NCBI GenBank assembly: GCA_028287745.1
Contig: JAQBPB010000021.1
Coordinates: 1 to 64,000 of the forward strand
Direction of reading: 5' to 3'
DNA from: Chloroflexota bacterium
Lineage (GTDB): Bacteria; Chloroflexota; Chloroflexia; Chloroheliales; Chloroheliaceae
Length of the DNA: 64,000 nt
How positions within the stretch are numbered: the first letter of the stretch is position 1; every line of letters begins with the position of its first letter. Positions 1 to 7,991 of this stretch are shown here, piece by piece. Both the position numbers and the translations under genes were made by a program. The notes beneath the pieces were generated by a model that searched no databases, had not been told where the DNA came from, and worked only from the letters and a program-made list of their open reading frames with translations.

Positions 1-479
1 TGAACCTTACCGCCGGGGACCACGCCATAAAGATGGAGTACTATGAGGCCGGGGGCGATGCCACAGCCAGACTGACCTGGGAAGCTACCGCCCCGGTCAC
101 ACCAACCCCGCTACCGACCGCTACCCCCGTACCAACAGCTACACCTACGCCAGGACCTGCTCCGGCTACCTGGCAGATGTCCACCGCTGTTACGGGCCTC
201 AAAACAGCCGGTAGCACCCTTTCAATCCAGGGCACTTATACCGCACCGACCGGAAGTAACGGCTCTTATATTATGGATGTCGAACTATATAACCTGGCTA
301 CGGGCAGCCGGGTTTCACAGTGGTTCACTTCGCAAACTTTCACTCCCGGCCAGGTAAGGACGGCCGCCCATAACTGGACAGCCACACCCGGTTCCTACCA
401 GGTGCGTTTGGGCATATTCGATGCCAACTGGACCTTTATCGGCTGGCTCCAGGAAGGGACGATTATCCAGGTGAGCTAA
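1..479 (+). CDS. PA14-domain secreted protein, C-terminal part (5' end outside window)
   Basis: The frame is open from base 3, so only about the last 158 residues are visible. The first residues (AGDHAIKMEYYE, then ARLTWE) look like the end of a PA14 domain, a beta-barrel carbohydrate-binding module. A Pro/Thr-rich linker of about 28 residues follows. The last 100 or so residues form a beta-rich domain ending with the pattern WTA.PGSYQVRLGIFDANW, which recalls Ig-like modules at the ends of secreted glycoside hydrolases. An ATG at base 33 lies inside the PA14 domain and is not the start. It is probably an extracellular or cell-wall protein; the catalytic part, if any, lies upstream. Confidence 0.7.
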   Translation, partial: NLTAGDHAIKMEYYEAGGDATARLTWEATAPVTPTPLPTATPVPTATPTPGPAPATWQMSTAVTGLKTAGSTLSIQGTYTAPTGSNGSYIMDVELYNLATGSRVSQWFTSQTFTPGQVRTAAHNWTATPGSYQVRLGIFDANWTFIGWLQEGTIIQVS

Positions 480-553
480 AATCCAGGCCGGGTTGATAAA
501 CCCTGTAAGGCCACGACAACCCGGCCACCCGCCGCAAATAGCGCTATTAAACA

Positions 554-594
554 ATAAAAAAGCGGGAGCTTTCACAAGTCCCCGCTTTTTTATT
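554..594 (+). terminator. Intrinsic terminator, probably bidirectional
   Basis: An A-run, GCGGG, a 13-base loop, CCCGC and a run of six T form a classic rho-independent terminator 75 bases after the PA14 gene. The A-run on the left lets it also serve the convergent minus-strand gene ending at 640. Confidence 0.8.
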
Positions 595-639
595 CAGGTT
601 TATTGGTATTCCAGCAAAGGGCCGGTAGATACAGGTCAA

Positions 640-1362
640 TCAGGCGGCTTTGGTTTTTCGCTGGCGGTACTCTTTCAAAAAGTGTTTTACCACCGTCTTT
701 AACTCGCTGACCTCGTGCGGTTGCCATTCCAGCCCGGCCAATTCTTCATAGAGGGCCAGGCGGTCGGGACCTCGCGCGGCCTCCGCTTCCAGCAAATCCT
801 GGCGAGTAAGGCCCATTTCCCGCTCAAAGCGGGCCATCACTTCTTCACGCCGCCGCTGCTTGGCCCGTTCGCCCAACCACTTGACGACCCGTTCCTCATA
901 TTTTTCCAGGGTCCGGCGCGTCTGCTGCAGCGCCACAATCTGTTCTCTCTCCAGTTCGGCGGGGCCGGTATCAACAACGGTCAAAGCCAGCGCTACCCGG
1001 TCGCGGTACTGTTCAAAAACCTTGCGGGTGCGGGCATCGTCTTTGCGCTTGAAGCGGGCTTCCTCCCACCATTCGACTGAGACCTGGGCTATGCGGGCGT
1101 GGGACTTTACCCACTGCTGGGTAGGGGCAATCGTTACCCGGTCGTATTCTAGTTGAAGGGCCTGGGCTTCGGAAAAACTGCCTTCCAGCACATAATAAGG
1201 CGACATGCTTGAAATCAGGGCCGGGTGGTTGGACGGCCAGCGCCAGCGCCTGGCCCGGAAGCGGAACCGGGCCTGGTGGCCTTTCAAGCGGTCCACAATA
1301 TCCCAGAAATCACCGATTATATAGAAAGTCTTTTTATCAAACCCGACCTGTACAGCTACCAT
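640..1362 (-). CDS. Hypothetical protein, 240 aa, charged and helical
   Basis: I do not recognise a full-length family. The N-terminal 50 residues (TFYIIGDFWDIVDRLKG, then RFRARRWRWP) resemble the short 'VxG.t..vkd.Lk..ga.f....k.W' module found at the N-terminus of HARP/SMARCAL1-like and some phage or nuclease proteins; this is a weak by-eye match. The remaining 190 residues are rich in Arg, Glu and Lys and probably alpha-helical or coiled-coil (EEARFKRKDDARTRKVFEQYRD, LEKYEERVVKWLGERAKQRRREE in outline). There is no signal peptide or membrane segment. The ATG at 1362 lacks a clear Shine-Dalgarno and sits at the edge of a 12-bp tandem repeat (1361-1384) that would read IDTD-IDTD in frame, so the start is uncertain. 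It is monocistronic. Confidence 0.6.
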   Translation of the reverse strand: MVAVQVGFDKKTFYIIGDFWDIVDRLKGHQARFRFRARRWRWPSNHPALISSMSPYYVLEGSFSEAQALQLEYDRVTIAPTQQWVKSHARIAQVSVEWWEEARFKRKDDARTRKVFEQYRDRVALALTVVDTGPAELEREQIVALQQTRRTLEKYEERVVKWLGERAKQRRREEVMARFEREMGLTRQDLLEAEAARGPDRLALYEELAGLEWQPHEVSELKTVVKHFLKEYRQRKTKAA

Positions 1363-1693
1363 ATCAGTATCAATATCAGTATCAATTATTTTGCAATTTT
1401 AAGCTTATTGGCCCATTGTCGAAAGTAGATGTAGCCTGGCAGGACTCCGGCATCCGGGCCGGGGATATGTTAAAATCTAAGCACAACAGGCAGCAATCCT
1501 TCTTTATGAAGTATATATTATACGACTTCCGCCGTTGAGGCTTAAAAATACCGCGTAAGACATTAGACCAGTTACCTTTTAATCAGCCGTTTTACGCTCG
1601 ACGAAAGCATTTAAGTCAAGCATAACTCCTATTATAAGTTCCTTATAATAGGAACTATAATAGCAAGTACCGAACCGTGGGGAGAATGATACC
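1363..1693. other. Intergenic region between divergent genes, with repeats and palindromes
   Basis: No convincing ORF lies here. It holds two perfect copies of ATATCAGTATCA (1361-1372 and 1373-1384), a copy of a dispersed motif TTTTACGCTCGACGAAAGC (1590-1608), and a palindrome overlapping a TATAAT ahead of xseB (1628-1661). It should contain the promoters of both flanking genes. Confidence 0.6.
1628..1661 (+). promoter_or_regulatory. Palindrome plus -10 like box upstream of xseB
   Basis: CCTATTATAA (1628-1637) and TTATAATAGG (1643-1652) are perfect inverted arms around five bases. A third partial copy, AACTATAATAG, overlaps a TATAAT at 1656-1661, about 33 bases before the GTG start. I see no good -35 box, so a factor binding the palindrome could control this promoter. 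That last step is inference. Confidence 0.4.
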
Positions 1694-2026
1694 GTGGAAA
1701 ATGGCACCGTCCTGGGACCAGAAGCAATAAAACAATTGAGTTTTGAAGAAGCCTACGAGCGCTTGAACGAAACGGCCTTGCGCCTGGAGCGCGGCAATCT
1801 AAGCCTGGAAGTGTCGCTCGCGCTATACGAAGAAGGTGTCCTGCTTTCCCAGCACTGCGAAACCCTGCTCAATAAAGCCGAATTGCGGGTGAGCCAGGTC
1901 GCGCCGGTTAGCGTGGGCTTTGGCGAGGAAACGGCTGACGACGATGACGACGACGACGATGACGATGACGACGACGACGATGACGATGACGAGGAAAACG
2001 AAGACCCGTTAGCCAAATTTTTCTAG
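1694..2026 (+). CDS. xseB: Exodeoxyribonuclease VII small subunit with a poly-Asp tail
   Basis: XseB joins XseA in exonuclease VII, which degrades single-stranded DNA in both directions during repair. Residues 16-66 carry the family helices (LSFEEAYERLNETALRLERGNLSLEVSLALYEEG in outline). Family members are usually 70-85 residues; this one has 110 because of an acidic C-terminus with 18 consecutive aspartates (82-99) followed by EENEDPLAKFF. The tract mixes GAC and GAT codons, so it is not a pure trinucleotide repeat. The start is a GTG with GGGGAG about 10 bases upstream; the downstream ATG is out of frame. The large subunit xseA, often adjacent, is not in this window. Confidence 0.85.
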   Translation: MENGTVLGPEAIKQLSFEEAYERLNETALRLERGNLSLEVSLALYEEGVLLSQHCETLLNKAELRVSQVAPVSVGFGEETADDDDDDDDDDDDDDDDDDEENEDPLAKFF

Positions 2027-2068
2027 CACCGGTTTTAGAAATAAAGCATCCGGCGGGCGGGAGTCTTT

Positions 2069-2104
2069 AAGGCCGGTGAAGCCTAAAAAGTCACCGGAGC
2101 CTTT
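2069..2104 (+). terminator. Hairpin downstream of xseB, terminator-like
   Basis: AAGGCCGGTGA and TCACCGGAGCCTT form a stem of about 10 bp (one bulged A) 43 bases after the xseB stop. Only a short T-run follows (CTTTGT), so termination efficiency is uncertain. Confidence 0.5.
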
Positions 2105-2302
2105 GTAAACGCCCTGAAGCGGGGTTTGACGCTCCACCGGGCCTATGCTAGACTGGCGCATGGGTCAAAGCGGCGCAGGGCCGCTCCTGGTTGGTTGTTT
2201 ATTGACCTGGGCATGAGGCTGGAAATCCGAGCCGGACCGTTAACCGGCCGCCCGAGATTTTTAAGTTTATGCTATATAAGATTAGAGTGGGTTTGTAGAA
2301 TT

Positions 2303-3301
2303 TTGTCATTGGTTGAAACGCTCCTCCGGGCCTTTTTTGCCTGGCTAATTTATCCCGGTTTTCTTTTTTTATTTATCGCAGGAATAATTATAGAAGGCTT
2401 ACGGCGAAAGTTCGCCGGGCGAGTAGAAGGACGCGATGGTCCGGCCTTGCTGCAAGGGGTTTTTGAGCTGGGTAAATTATTAAGAAAGCCGACCCCGGTC
2501 CCGGCCGGTTATGAACCGCCGGAAGACGACCCGGACGCAAATCAAATGGCCGCCACCCGCCGCGAAGGCAGCCGCTGGGGCCTTTTCGCCATACCGGTCT
2601 TTGGAATACTGGCCCTTTCTACCGGGGTCGCCTTACTGCCGGTACCAGGCAACCTCTGGCCTTTTCTTAATACGCCGGATAAAGCCCTGGGGGCCGATTT
2701 GTTAGCCGCCAGCCTCCTTTTCCTGGTACCGTCCCTGGCGGCCATCCTGGTCGGCTCGATGGGCGGTTCGGTCTACAGCCAGCTCGCCGGGGCCAGGGTG
2801 TTCCAGTTATTGGTCGCCTGCGCGGTGCCCTATGCCGTAGGAGTTTTTGGCCCGGCCATGGCCCTGGGGAACCTGAACCTGACAGCCGTAGCCGCCGCCG
2901 ACAGTCCGGCGATACTGGGCGTAAAAGCGCTTTGCGGGCTGCTATTTCTGATGTGCTTGCCGGTCCTCCTGCGCCTCAGACCGCTGGCAGCTTCCAGCGG
3001 AGAGGTCCTTGAAGGTATTACCAACGATCTGGACGGGCCGCCGCTGGCCCTGTTCAGGCTGATGCAGTGGATGGAACGGCTGGCCTTTAGCCTGTTGTTC
3101 TCGGTCCTTTTTATCCCTTTCGCCCATGCCAATCCAATCTTTTTTATCCTGGGAGTCCTGTTCGCCCTGGGCATTATCGGAATTGTTGACGCGCTGTTCA
3201 GCCAGGTAAGGCTGCGTGATGCGTTTAATTTTTACCTCCGCTACACTAATCCGGCCGCTTTAGGTTTACTGGTACTCCTGGCGCTGGCAGTTAGAGTTTA
3301 A
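2303..3301 (+). CDS. NuoH/HyfC/EchB-like membrane subunit of a respiratory or hydrogenase complex
   Basis: This family is the membrane subunit that couples the peripheral Fe-S arm of complex I and group 4 hydrogenases to ion translocation. The N-terminus shows the typical first helix and loop (IYPGFLFLFIAGIIIEGLRRK, then GRDGPALLQGVFELGKLLRK), which aligns with the quinone-site region of NuoH/HyfC. About eight hydrophobic segments follow. The open frame extends back to 2126, but the first 59 codons are Arg-rich and unlike the family, so I place the start near the TTG at 2303 or 2309, giving about 332 residues, the normal family size. No strong Shine-Dalgarno fixes it. It is followed after 5 bases by an Fe-S subunit; no other complex I or hydrogenase gene is in the window. 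Confidence 0.75.
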   Translation: MSLVETLLRAFFAWLIYPGFLFLFIAGIIIEGLRRKFAGRVEGRDGPALLQGVFELGKLLRKPTPVPAGYEPPEDDPDANQMAATRREGSRWGLFAIPVFGILALSTGVALLPVPGNLWPFLNTPDKALGADLLAASLLFLVPSLAAILVGSMGGSVYSQLAGARVFQLLVACAVPYAVGVFGPAMALGNLNLTAVAAADSPAILGVKALCGLLFLMCLPVLLRLRPLAASSGEVLEGITNDLDGPPLALFRLMQWMERLAFSLLFSVLFIPFAHANPIFFILGVLFALGIIGIVDALFSQVRLRDAFNFYLRYTNPAALGLLVLLALAVRV

Positions 3302-3306
3302 TTTTT

Positions 3307-4053
3307 ATGCTAAGTGATTTTATAAAAAATGGAATACCAGCCTGGATTCTGCTGGTAGTCGCGGCCGCTTTATTTATTTATGGCGCGGCGGCCCTCTGGA
3401 CCCATATTTCGGTTGGGCGGCTGCTTTTGCAGAATTTATCCCGCTCAAACCGCGTCGCGCTGCCAAAGCTGGGCAAGCCGCTGCCAATTCTACCGGCCGG
3501 AACGACGCAGCAAGAAAGCACCGCCCTGGTACTGGCCCGCAACCCCCTGCCGATTGATACCGGCCAGCCAGCCATACGGGACTTTAGCAATCTTATCTAC
3601 CCGGTGGCGGGCCGTAACGGGCTGCACTTCGCGGCGGAACGCTGTATAAGCTGCGGCCTCTGCACCTATAGCTGCCCGACCGGGGCTATCAGCACCCAGA
3701 ACCTGGACGGGCAGAACGCTTACCTGCGCCGGTTCGACCTGAAAAGCTGTGTCTATTGCGGCCTGTGCGAGGCGAATTGCCCGACTTCGGCCATCCGGCT
3801 GACCTTTAACCCGGAGCCCAGCCAGCCGGAGGCGGAATTGCAGGTAGTCGAGGGCGCGGTAGAAATGGCCCCTTGCCGCCTTTGCCGCCGCAAAATCCCC
3901 CAGGCCGATTTGCTGGCCGAACGGATTTACCAGGGTGATACGGCCACCGGCTCTAAACTTGAAGTAAATTACCGCCGGATTATTAACCCGCAGGGCATCT
4001 GTAAGGAATGCCAGAACCGGGTGTTGGAAGCCGAGGAGCTAGTATGCGGGTAA
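3307..4053 (+). CDS. Membrane-anchored NuoI/HyfH-like 2[4Fe-4S] ferredoxin subunit
   Basis: One membrane helix (about residues 10-32) is followed by two ferredoxin motifs: Cys113, 116, 119, 123 and Cys148, 151, 154, 158, each CxxCxxCxxxCP. This is the arrangement of NuoI/HyfH electron-transfer subunits. The C-terminal 90 residues hold two more CxxC pairs (Cys190/193 and Cys232/235), like a split zinc ribbon or an extra metal site, which is not usual for NuoI. The start is 5 bases after the NuoH-like gene, so the two are surely co-translated. The end overlaps rfbD by 10 bases. Partners supplying electrons are not visible here. Confidence 0.8.
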   Translation: MLSDFIKNGIPAWILLVVAAALFIYGAAALWTHISVGRLLLQNLSRSNRVALPKLGKPLPILPAGTTQQESTALVLARNPLPIDTGQPAIRDFSNLIYPVAGRNGLHFAAERCISCGLCTYSCPTGAISTQNLDGQNAYLRRFDLKSCVYCGLCEANCPTSAIRLTFNPEPSQPEAELQVVEGAVEMAPCRLCRRKIPQADLLAERIYQGDTATGSKLEVNYRRIINPQGICKECQNRVLEAEELVCG

Positions 4054-4904
4054 TAGTAACCGGCGCAAATGGACAGGTCGGCAGCGCCCTGGTGAAATTG
4101 CTGCGGGCCGAAGGTACGCAGGAAGTTAAGACCATTACGCGTGAAAACTGCGACATCGCTGACCGGGTGCTGGTCCGGCGCTTATTGGGAAGTTTCCAGC
4201 CCGACCTGGTGCTGCACCCGGCCGCCTACACCTATGTGGATCAGTGCGAAAGCGACCCGGAAACGGCTTACCGCATTAACGCCCTGGGGACGCAAAACCT
4301 GGCCCTGGCCGCCGCACAGGTAGGCGCGGCCATGGTCTATGTCAGCACCAACGCGGTCTTCAATGGCCGCAAAGCCACCCCCTACTATGAATATGATATG
4401 CCTGACCCGGAGAGCGTTTATGGGCGGAGCAAGCTGGCCGGGGAAGAGTATGTTAAAACCTTGCTCAATCGCTTTTATATCGTGCGTACAAGCTGGGTGT
4501 TTGGGCCGAGGCCGACCGAAGGCAAGCTTAACTTCGTGCGGCGCATGCTCCAGCTTGGGGACGAGCGCGGCGCCGTATCGGTAGTGGATGATGAAATCAG
4601 TAACCCGACTTATGCGCCGGACCTGGCCGCCGCAATCTTGCAGTTGGTCCAGACCGAAGCCTACGGCCTGTATCACCTGTCGAACGAAGGCCCGACCAGC
4701 CGGTATGAGTTCGCCCGGGAAATCTTTCGCCTGGGCGGGCGCAGCCAGGTAAAGGTTACACCATCCAAGCTGGCCGACTTTCCCCGGCCAACCCCGCCGC
4801 TTTACCAGAGTGCTTTGCATAACTTTGCCGCCGCGACTAACCTGGATATTCGCTTACGACCCTGGCAGGAAGCCCTGGAAGAATACCTGCGGTCCGACCG
4901 CTAA
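4044..4904 (+). CDS. rfbD: dTDP-4-dehydrorhamnose reductase (RmlD-like SDR)
   Basis: This is an extended short-chain dehydrogenase that reduces dTDP-4-keto-L-rhamnose with NAD(P)H for rhamnose-containing glycans. It shows GANGQVG at residues 7-13 for the Rossmann fold, a Ser-Thr pair at 101-102 and the catalytic Tyr126-x3-Lys130. Length is 286 residues, normal for the family. I chose the ATG at 4044 rather than the upstream frame opening at 4008, because MRVIVTGANGQ is the usual N-terminus and GAGGAG precedes it at a good distance. It overlaps the ferredoxin gene by 10 bases. A related NAD-dependent epimerase with another sugar substrate is possible; rfbA, B and C are not in the window. Confidence 0.85.
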   Translation: MRVIVTGANGQVGSALVKLLRAEGTQEVKTITRENCDIADRVLVRRLLGSFQPDLVLHPAAYTYVDQCESDPETAYRINALGTQNLALAAAQVGAAMVYVSTNAVFNGRKATPYYEYDMPDPESVYGRSKLAGEEYVKTLLNRFYIVRTSWVFGPRPTEGKLNFVRRMLQLGDERGAVSVVDDEISNPTYAPDLAAAILQLVQTEAYGLYHLSNEGPTSRYEFAREIFRLGGRSQVKVTPSKLADFPRPTPPLYQSALHNFAAATNLDIRLRPWQEALEEYLRSDR

Positions 4905-5018
4905 CATCTTATATAAACCTGGCTTGCGCTTGTGAACCTGGCAACCAAAAAGTAGCACCTGCCAGCCTGTTCCGGGCGAAAGCCTTATTAAAAGAAGAAG
5001 GAAACGGCAAAAAGCAAT

Positions 5019-5762
5019 ATGGAAACCCGGAATACTACTTTTACACGCCATTTCCCCCTGGAAGGGGTTTATAACGTACGGGACCTGGGCGGCTACCCGA
5101 CCCTTGACGGCCGCACGACCCGGCCGGGCCGGTTTTTAAGGTCTGATAATATAGGGAAGTTATCCGAAGCCGCCAGTAAAAAACTGGTTGATTGGGGCAT
5201 TAAAACAATTATTGACCTGCGCTTTGATTGGGAAACCGCTACTTTCACGCATTGTTTTTCCTCTCACGAATGCGTCAAGTACCTGAATGTCTCATTGATT
5301 AATAAAGATGTTGTGCCGGGTCTGGATAAATGGACCACCCAGGATAAAGCGTATATTGCGATCCTGGAAGGCGGTAAAGTCGAGTTTCGCCAGGTAATGG
5401 AAACCCTGGCCGACCCGCAAAATCTCCCGGCGCTGTTCCACTGTCATGCCGGTAAAGACCGGACCGGGCTGATCGCGGCCCTGCTGCTTTCACTGGCAAA
5501 AGTACCCGCTGAAACAATCGCCGAAGATTACGCTATAACTCGCCAGTACATTGCCCCGCTGCTGGAAAAGTGGCGCGAAGAAGTTATACAGGCCGGTCGT
5601 GACCTGGCGAAGTTTAACCTGGATAACGCCTGCGACCCTAACACTATGTTCAACACCCTTAAGCACCTTGACCAGAAGTATGGCGGGGCGGAAGGTTACT
5701 TGCGCGACACCGGAATGAGCCAGGCCAGCCTGGACCGCCTGAAAGCGTCCCTGGTTGAGTAA
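5019..5762 (+). CDS. Tyrosine phosphatase of the IphP/MDPhos type
   Basis: A 247-residue cytoplasmic phosphatase. The signature HCHAGKDRTG (141-150) gives the nucleophile Cys142 and the phosphate-binding Arg148 of the C-x5-R loop. The N-terminal NVRDLGGY (19-26) is typical of the IphP-like family of dual-specificity and phosphoinositide phosphatases. The downstream glycosyltransferase starts inside its last codons, so both are translationally coupled. The context of rfbD and GT2 suggests a link with glycan synthesis, but the substrate cannot be told from sequence. Confidence 0.85.
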   Translation: METRNTTFTRHFPLEGVYNVRDLGGYPTLDGRTTRPGRFLRSDNIGKLSEAASKKLVDWGIKTIIDLRFDWETATFTHCFSSHECVKYLNVSLINKDVVPGLDKWTTQDKAYIAILEGGKVEFRQVMETLADPQNLPALFHCHAGKDRTGLIAALLLSLAKVPAETIAEDYAITRQYIAPLLEKWREEVIQAGRDLAKFNLDNACDPNTMFNTLKHLDQKYGGAEGYLRDTGMSQASLDRLKASLVE

Positions 5763-6732
5763 ATTCACCTATTCCGTAATTATTCCTAACTATAACGGGG
5801 CGCGGTTCCTGGCCGGGTGCCTGGACTCAATCCAGGCTCAGACGCTGGCACCCCTGGAAACAATTGTGGTAGATGACGCCAGCACTGATGAGTCGGTCGC
5901 GCTGGTTAAAGCCAGCTATCCCTGGGTCAAGCTCCTGGTAAGGGAGGAAAACGGCCAGTTTGCCAAAGCCTGCAACGATGGCTTTGACGCGGCCCAGGGC
6001 GATATCCTGGTGCTATTCAACAACGATGCCGAAGCCGAACCGGGCTGGCTGGCCGCGATAGACCGGGCCTTTCAGGAACGGCCCGAAATCAGCAGTGTCG
6101 CCAGCCGGATAATGCTTTACGACCGCCGCAATATTTTTCATACCGCCGGGGACTACTACAAAGCCAACGGGTTGCCGGGCAACCGGGGAGTCTGGCAGGA
6201 AAACAGGGGCCAGTACGACGTTTTGGAAGAAGTGTTTGGGCCGTGCGGCTGCGCGGCGGCCTACAAGCGAGAAGTCCTGGAAGCGGTCCGGGCGGATAAC
6301 CCGGACGGCAAAATCCTGGATGAAAGCCTGGCAATGTACTGCGAGGACGTGGACCTGAACCTGCGGCTGCGCCTGCGGAATTTGCGCTGCCTCTACCAGC
6401 CCGAAGCGGTGGTCTACCACCGCCTGAGCGCGACCGGTGGCGGAACCCTGGCAAGTTACCGCAACGGTCGTAACTTTATTGTCGTGGCGCTTAAAAATCT
6501 ACCGGCCAGCGTACTGCTGCCGAACCTACCGGCGATTGTCTTCACCCAGCTTAAATACGCCTTTAATTCGCTGACCAAAATCAGGTTAAATACCGAACGA
6601 GCCCGCCTGAAGGGCCAGTTTGACGGCCTCAAAGCCATCCCTGATACCCTGCGCCGCCGCCGCCTGGTCCAGGCCCACCGCAGCATCAGCAATGAACAAT
6701 TCGCCGCCCTATTGGAATATAACCAGGAATAA
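5755..6732 (+). CDS. Family 2 glycosyltransferase, rhamnosyltransferase-like
   Basis: A GT-A inverting transferase of 325 residues. The N-terminal SVIIPNYNGARFL and VVDDASTDES are the nucleotide-binding elements, and LFNNDAEAEPGW carries the DxD-like metal site. YCEDVDLNLRLR provides the ED catalytic-base motif and matches WbbL-type rhamnosyltransferases. The start is TTG at 5755, overlapping the phosphatase stop by 8 bases; no later start keeps the KFTYSVIIPNYN strand. Together with rfbD it suggests addition of rhamnose or a similar sugar to a surface polymer. Confidence 0.85.
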   Translation: MSKFTYSVIIPNYNGARFLAGCLDSIQAQTLAPLETIVVDDASTDESVALVKASYPWVKLLVREENGQFAKACNDGFDAAQGDILVLFNNDAEAEPGWLAAIDRAFQERPEISSVASRIMLYDRRNIFHTAGDYYKANGLPGNRGVWQENRGQYDVLEEVFGPCGCAAAYKREVLEAVRADNPDGKILDESLAMYCEDVDLNLRLRLRNLRCLYQPEAVVYHRLSATGGGTLASYRNGRNFIVVALKNLPASVLLPNLPAIVFTQLKYAFNSLTKIRLNTERARLKGQFDGLKAIPDTLRRRRLVQAHRSISNEQFAALLEYNQE

Positions 6733-6756
6733 AGCAAAGTTTATAGAAACGTTTTT

Positions 6757-6787
6757 ACTGGCTTTAGTTAGCTTAACTAAAGCCAGT
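6757..6787 (+). repeat. Perfect 14-bp inverted repeat, terminator-like hairpin
   Basis: ACTGGCTTTAGTTA and TAACTAAAGCCAGT flank a 3-base loop, 24 bases after the GT2 stop. The stem is perfect, but what follows is TATGAATCTCTTTG rather than a T-run. It lies between convergent genes and may stop transcription or protect 3' ends. Confidence 0.55.
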
Positions 6788-6858
6788 TATGAATCTCTTT
6801 GTTTCTCTTTAATACCATTAAAAAGTTAATTCAGTAGGTATTTTCAACCCGCCTGTAG

Positions 6859-7851
6859 TTAGGGTTTTACTAAAATGCGGCCCCGGACTTTGGCCCCAAG
6901 AATCTCAGCGGTTGCCTCCGGAAGTGCAGCCAGGCCGACCTCACGGGCAACCAGCCCTTCCAGGTTTTTAGGCTTCAAGTCGCTGGCTAAACGCTCCCAC
7001 AGGTTTAAGCGCAGTTCCATCGGGCAGTTTACCGAGTCAATGCCCAGCAAGTTGATGCCCCGCAGGATAAAAGGGAAAACTGTGGCGGGAACTTTTGGCC
7101 CACCGGTAACACCGACCGAAGCAATCGAGCCGCTGTATTTGGTCGTGCGGGTCAGGTAAGCCAGGGTGCTGCCGCCGACCGAGTCCACCGAACCGGCCCA
7201 GCGTTCCTTATCCAGCGGTTTCCCACTGTCGGCTGTTACATCCTCGCGGCTCAAAATCTCCGAGGCGCCCAGACCTTTTAAATAAGCCTCTTCGGACTGT
7301 TTACCGGTGCTGGCCGCAATCGTATAGCCCAGGTTTGAGAACATACTGATGGCGGTGCTGCCTACGCCGCCGGTGGCCCCGGTAACCAGAACCGGGCCGC
7401 TCTCCGGTTGCAGGCCGTTTAATTCCAGTTTGTGGACCGCCAGGGCCGCCGTAAAACCGGCCGTGCCCAGGATCATAGCTTCGCGCAGGCTCAGGCCGCG
7501 TGGCACCGGCACTACCCAGGCCGCCGGGACGCGGGCATACTCGCTGAACCCGCCGAAATGCGAAACCCCCAGGTTATAGCTGGTGACAATCACTTCGTCA
7601 TTTTCGCGAAACCTTCTATCGCTCGACTCGACCACATGCCCGGCCAGGTCAATTCCTGGCACGAAGGGGTATTTACGGACTACCTGGCCGTTGGGGATAC
7701 TGGCAAGACCATCTTTGTAATTTATGCCGGAGTACACCACCTTGATTAAAACATCCCCGGCTGGCAAAGCGTCTTTGCTTAATTCCTTGACCCCGGCTTC
7801 AAAAGCCTCGTCAGTCTTGTTGACAACAAAAGCCCGGAATGATTCTGCCAT
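6859..7851 (-). CDS. YhdH/AcuI-type NADPH quinone or acrylyl-CoA reductase
   Basis: A zinc-free medium-chain dehydrogenase/reductase. SGINYKDGLAS, PGIDLAGHV and VTGATGGVGSTAISM (the nucleotide-binding site) are characteristic of the YhdH/AcuI branch, which reduces acrylyl-CoA or quinones with NADPH. I place the start at the ATG at 7851 (MAESFRAFVV), preceded by AGGG, giving 330 residues, the family norm; the frame's upstream extension to 7938 is not conserved-looking. It is divergent from the Nei/Fpg gene and shares the intergenic promoter region. Confidence 0.85.
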   Translation of the reverse strand: MAESFRAFVVNKTDEAFEAGVKELSKDALPAGDVLIKVVYSGINYKDGLASIPNGQVVRKYPFVPGIDLAGHVVESSDRRFRENDEVIVTSYNLGVSHFGGFSEYARVPAAWVVPVPRGLSLREAMILGTAGFTAALAVHKLELNGLQPESGPVLVTGATGGVGSTAISMFSNLGYTIAASTGKQSEEAYLKGLGASEILSREDVTADSGKPLDKERWAGSVDSVGGSTLAYLTRTTKYSGSIASVGVTGGPKVPATVFPFILRGINLLGIDSVNCPMELRLNLWERLASDLKPKNLEGLVAREVGLAALPEATAEILGAKVRGRILVKP

Positions 7852-7991
7852 TGCCCTTTTCTCCCTTTTAGTTTTCAAAAATAAGCGGCCTTGAGTAAAG
7901 CTTGCATAATCATAGCATATAGACTCTAAATCTGGCATACCCGATGCTTACTGAACTTTTAGAGGACTTCACAAAAGCCCGGGGAGGAATT

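Noticed and set aside
2126..2302. N-terminal extension of the NuoH-like protein
   Set aside because: These 59 codons are Arg-rich and unlike the family; a start near 2303-2309 gives the normal length.
4182..4820. 212-codon minus-strand ORF
   Set aside because: It lies wholly inside rfbD in antisense, and the rfbD motifs are unmistakable.
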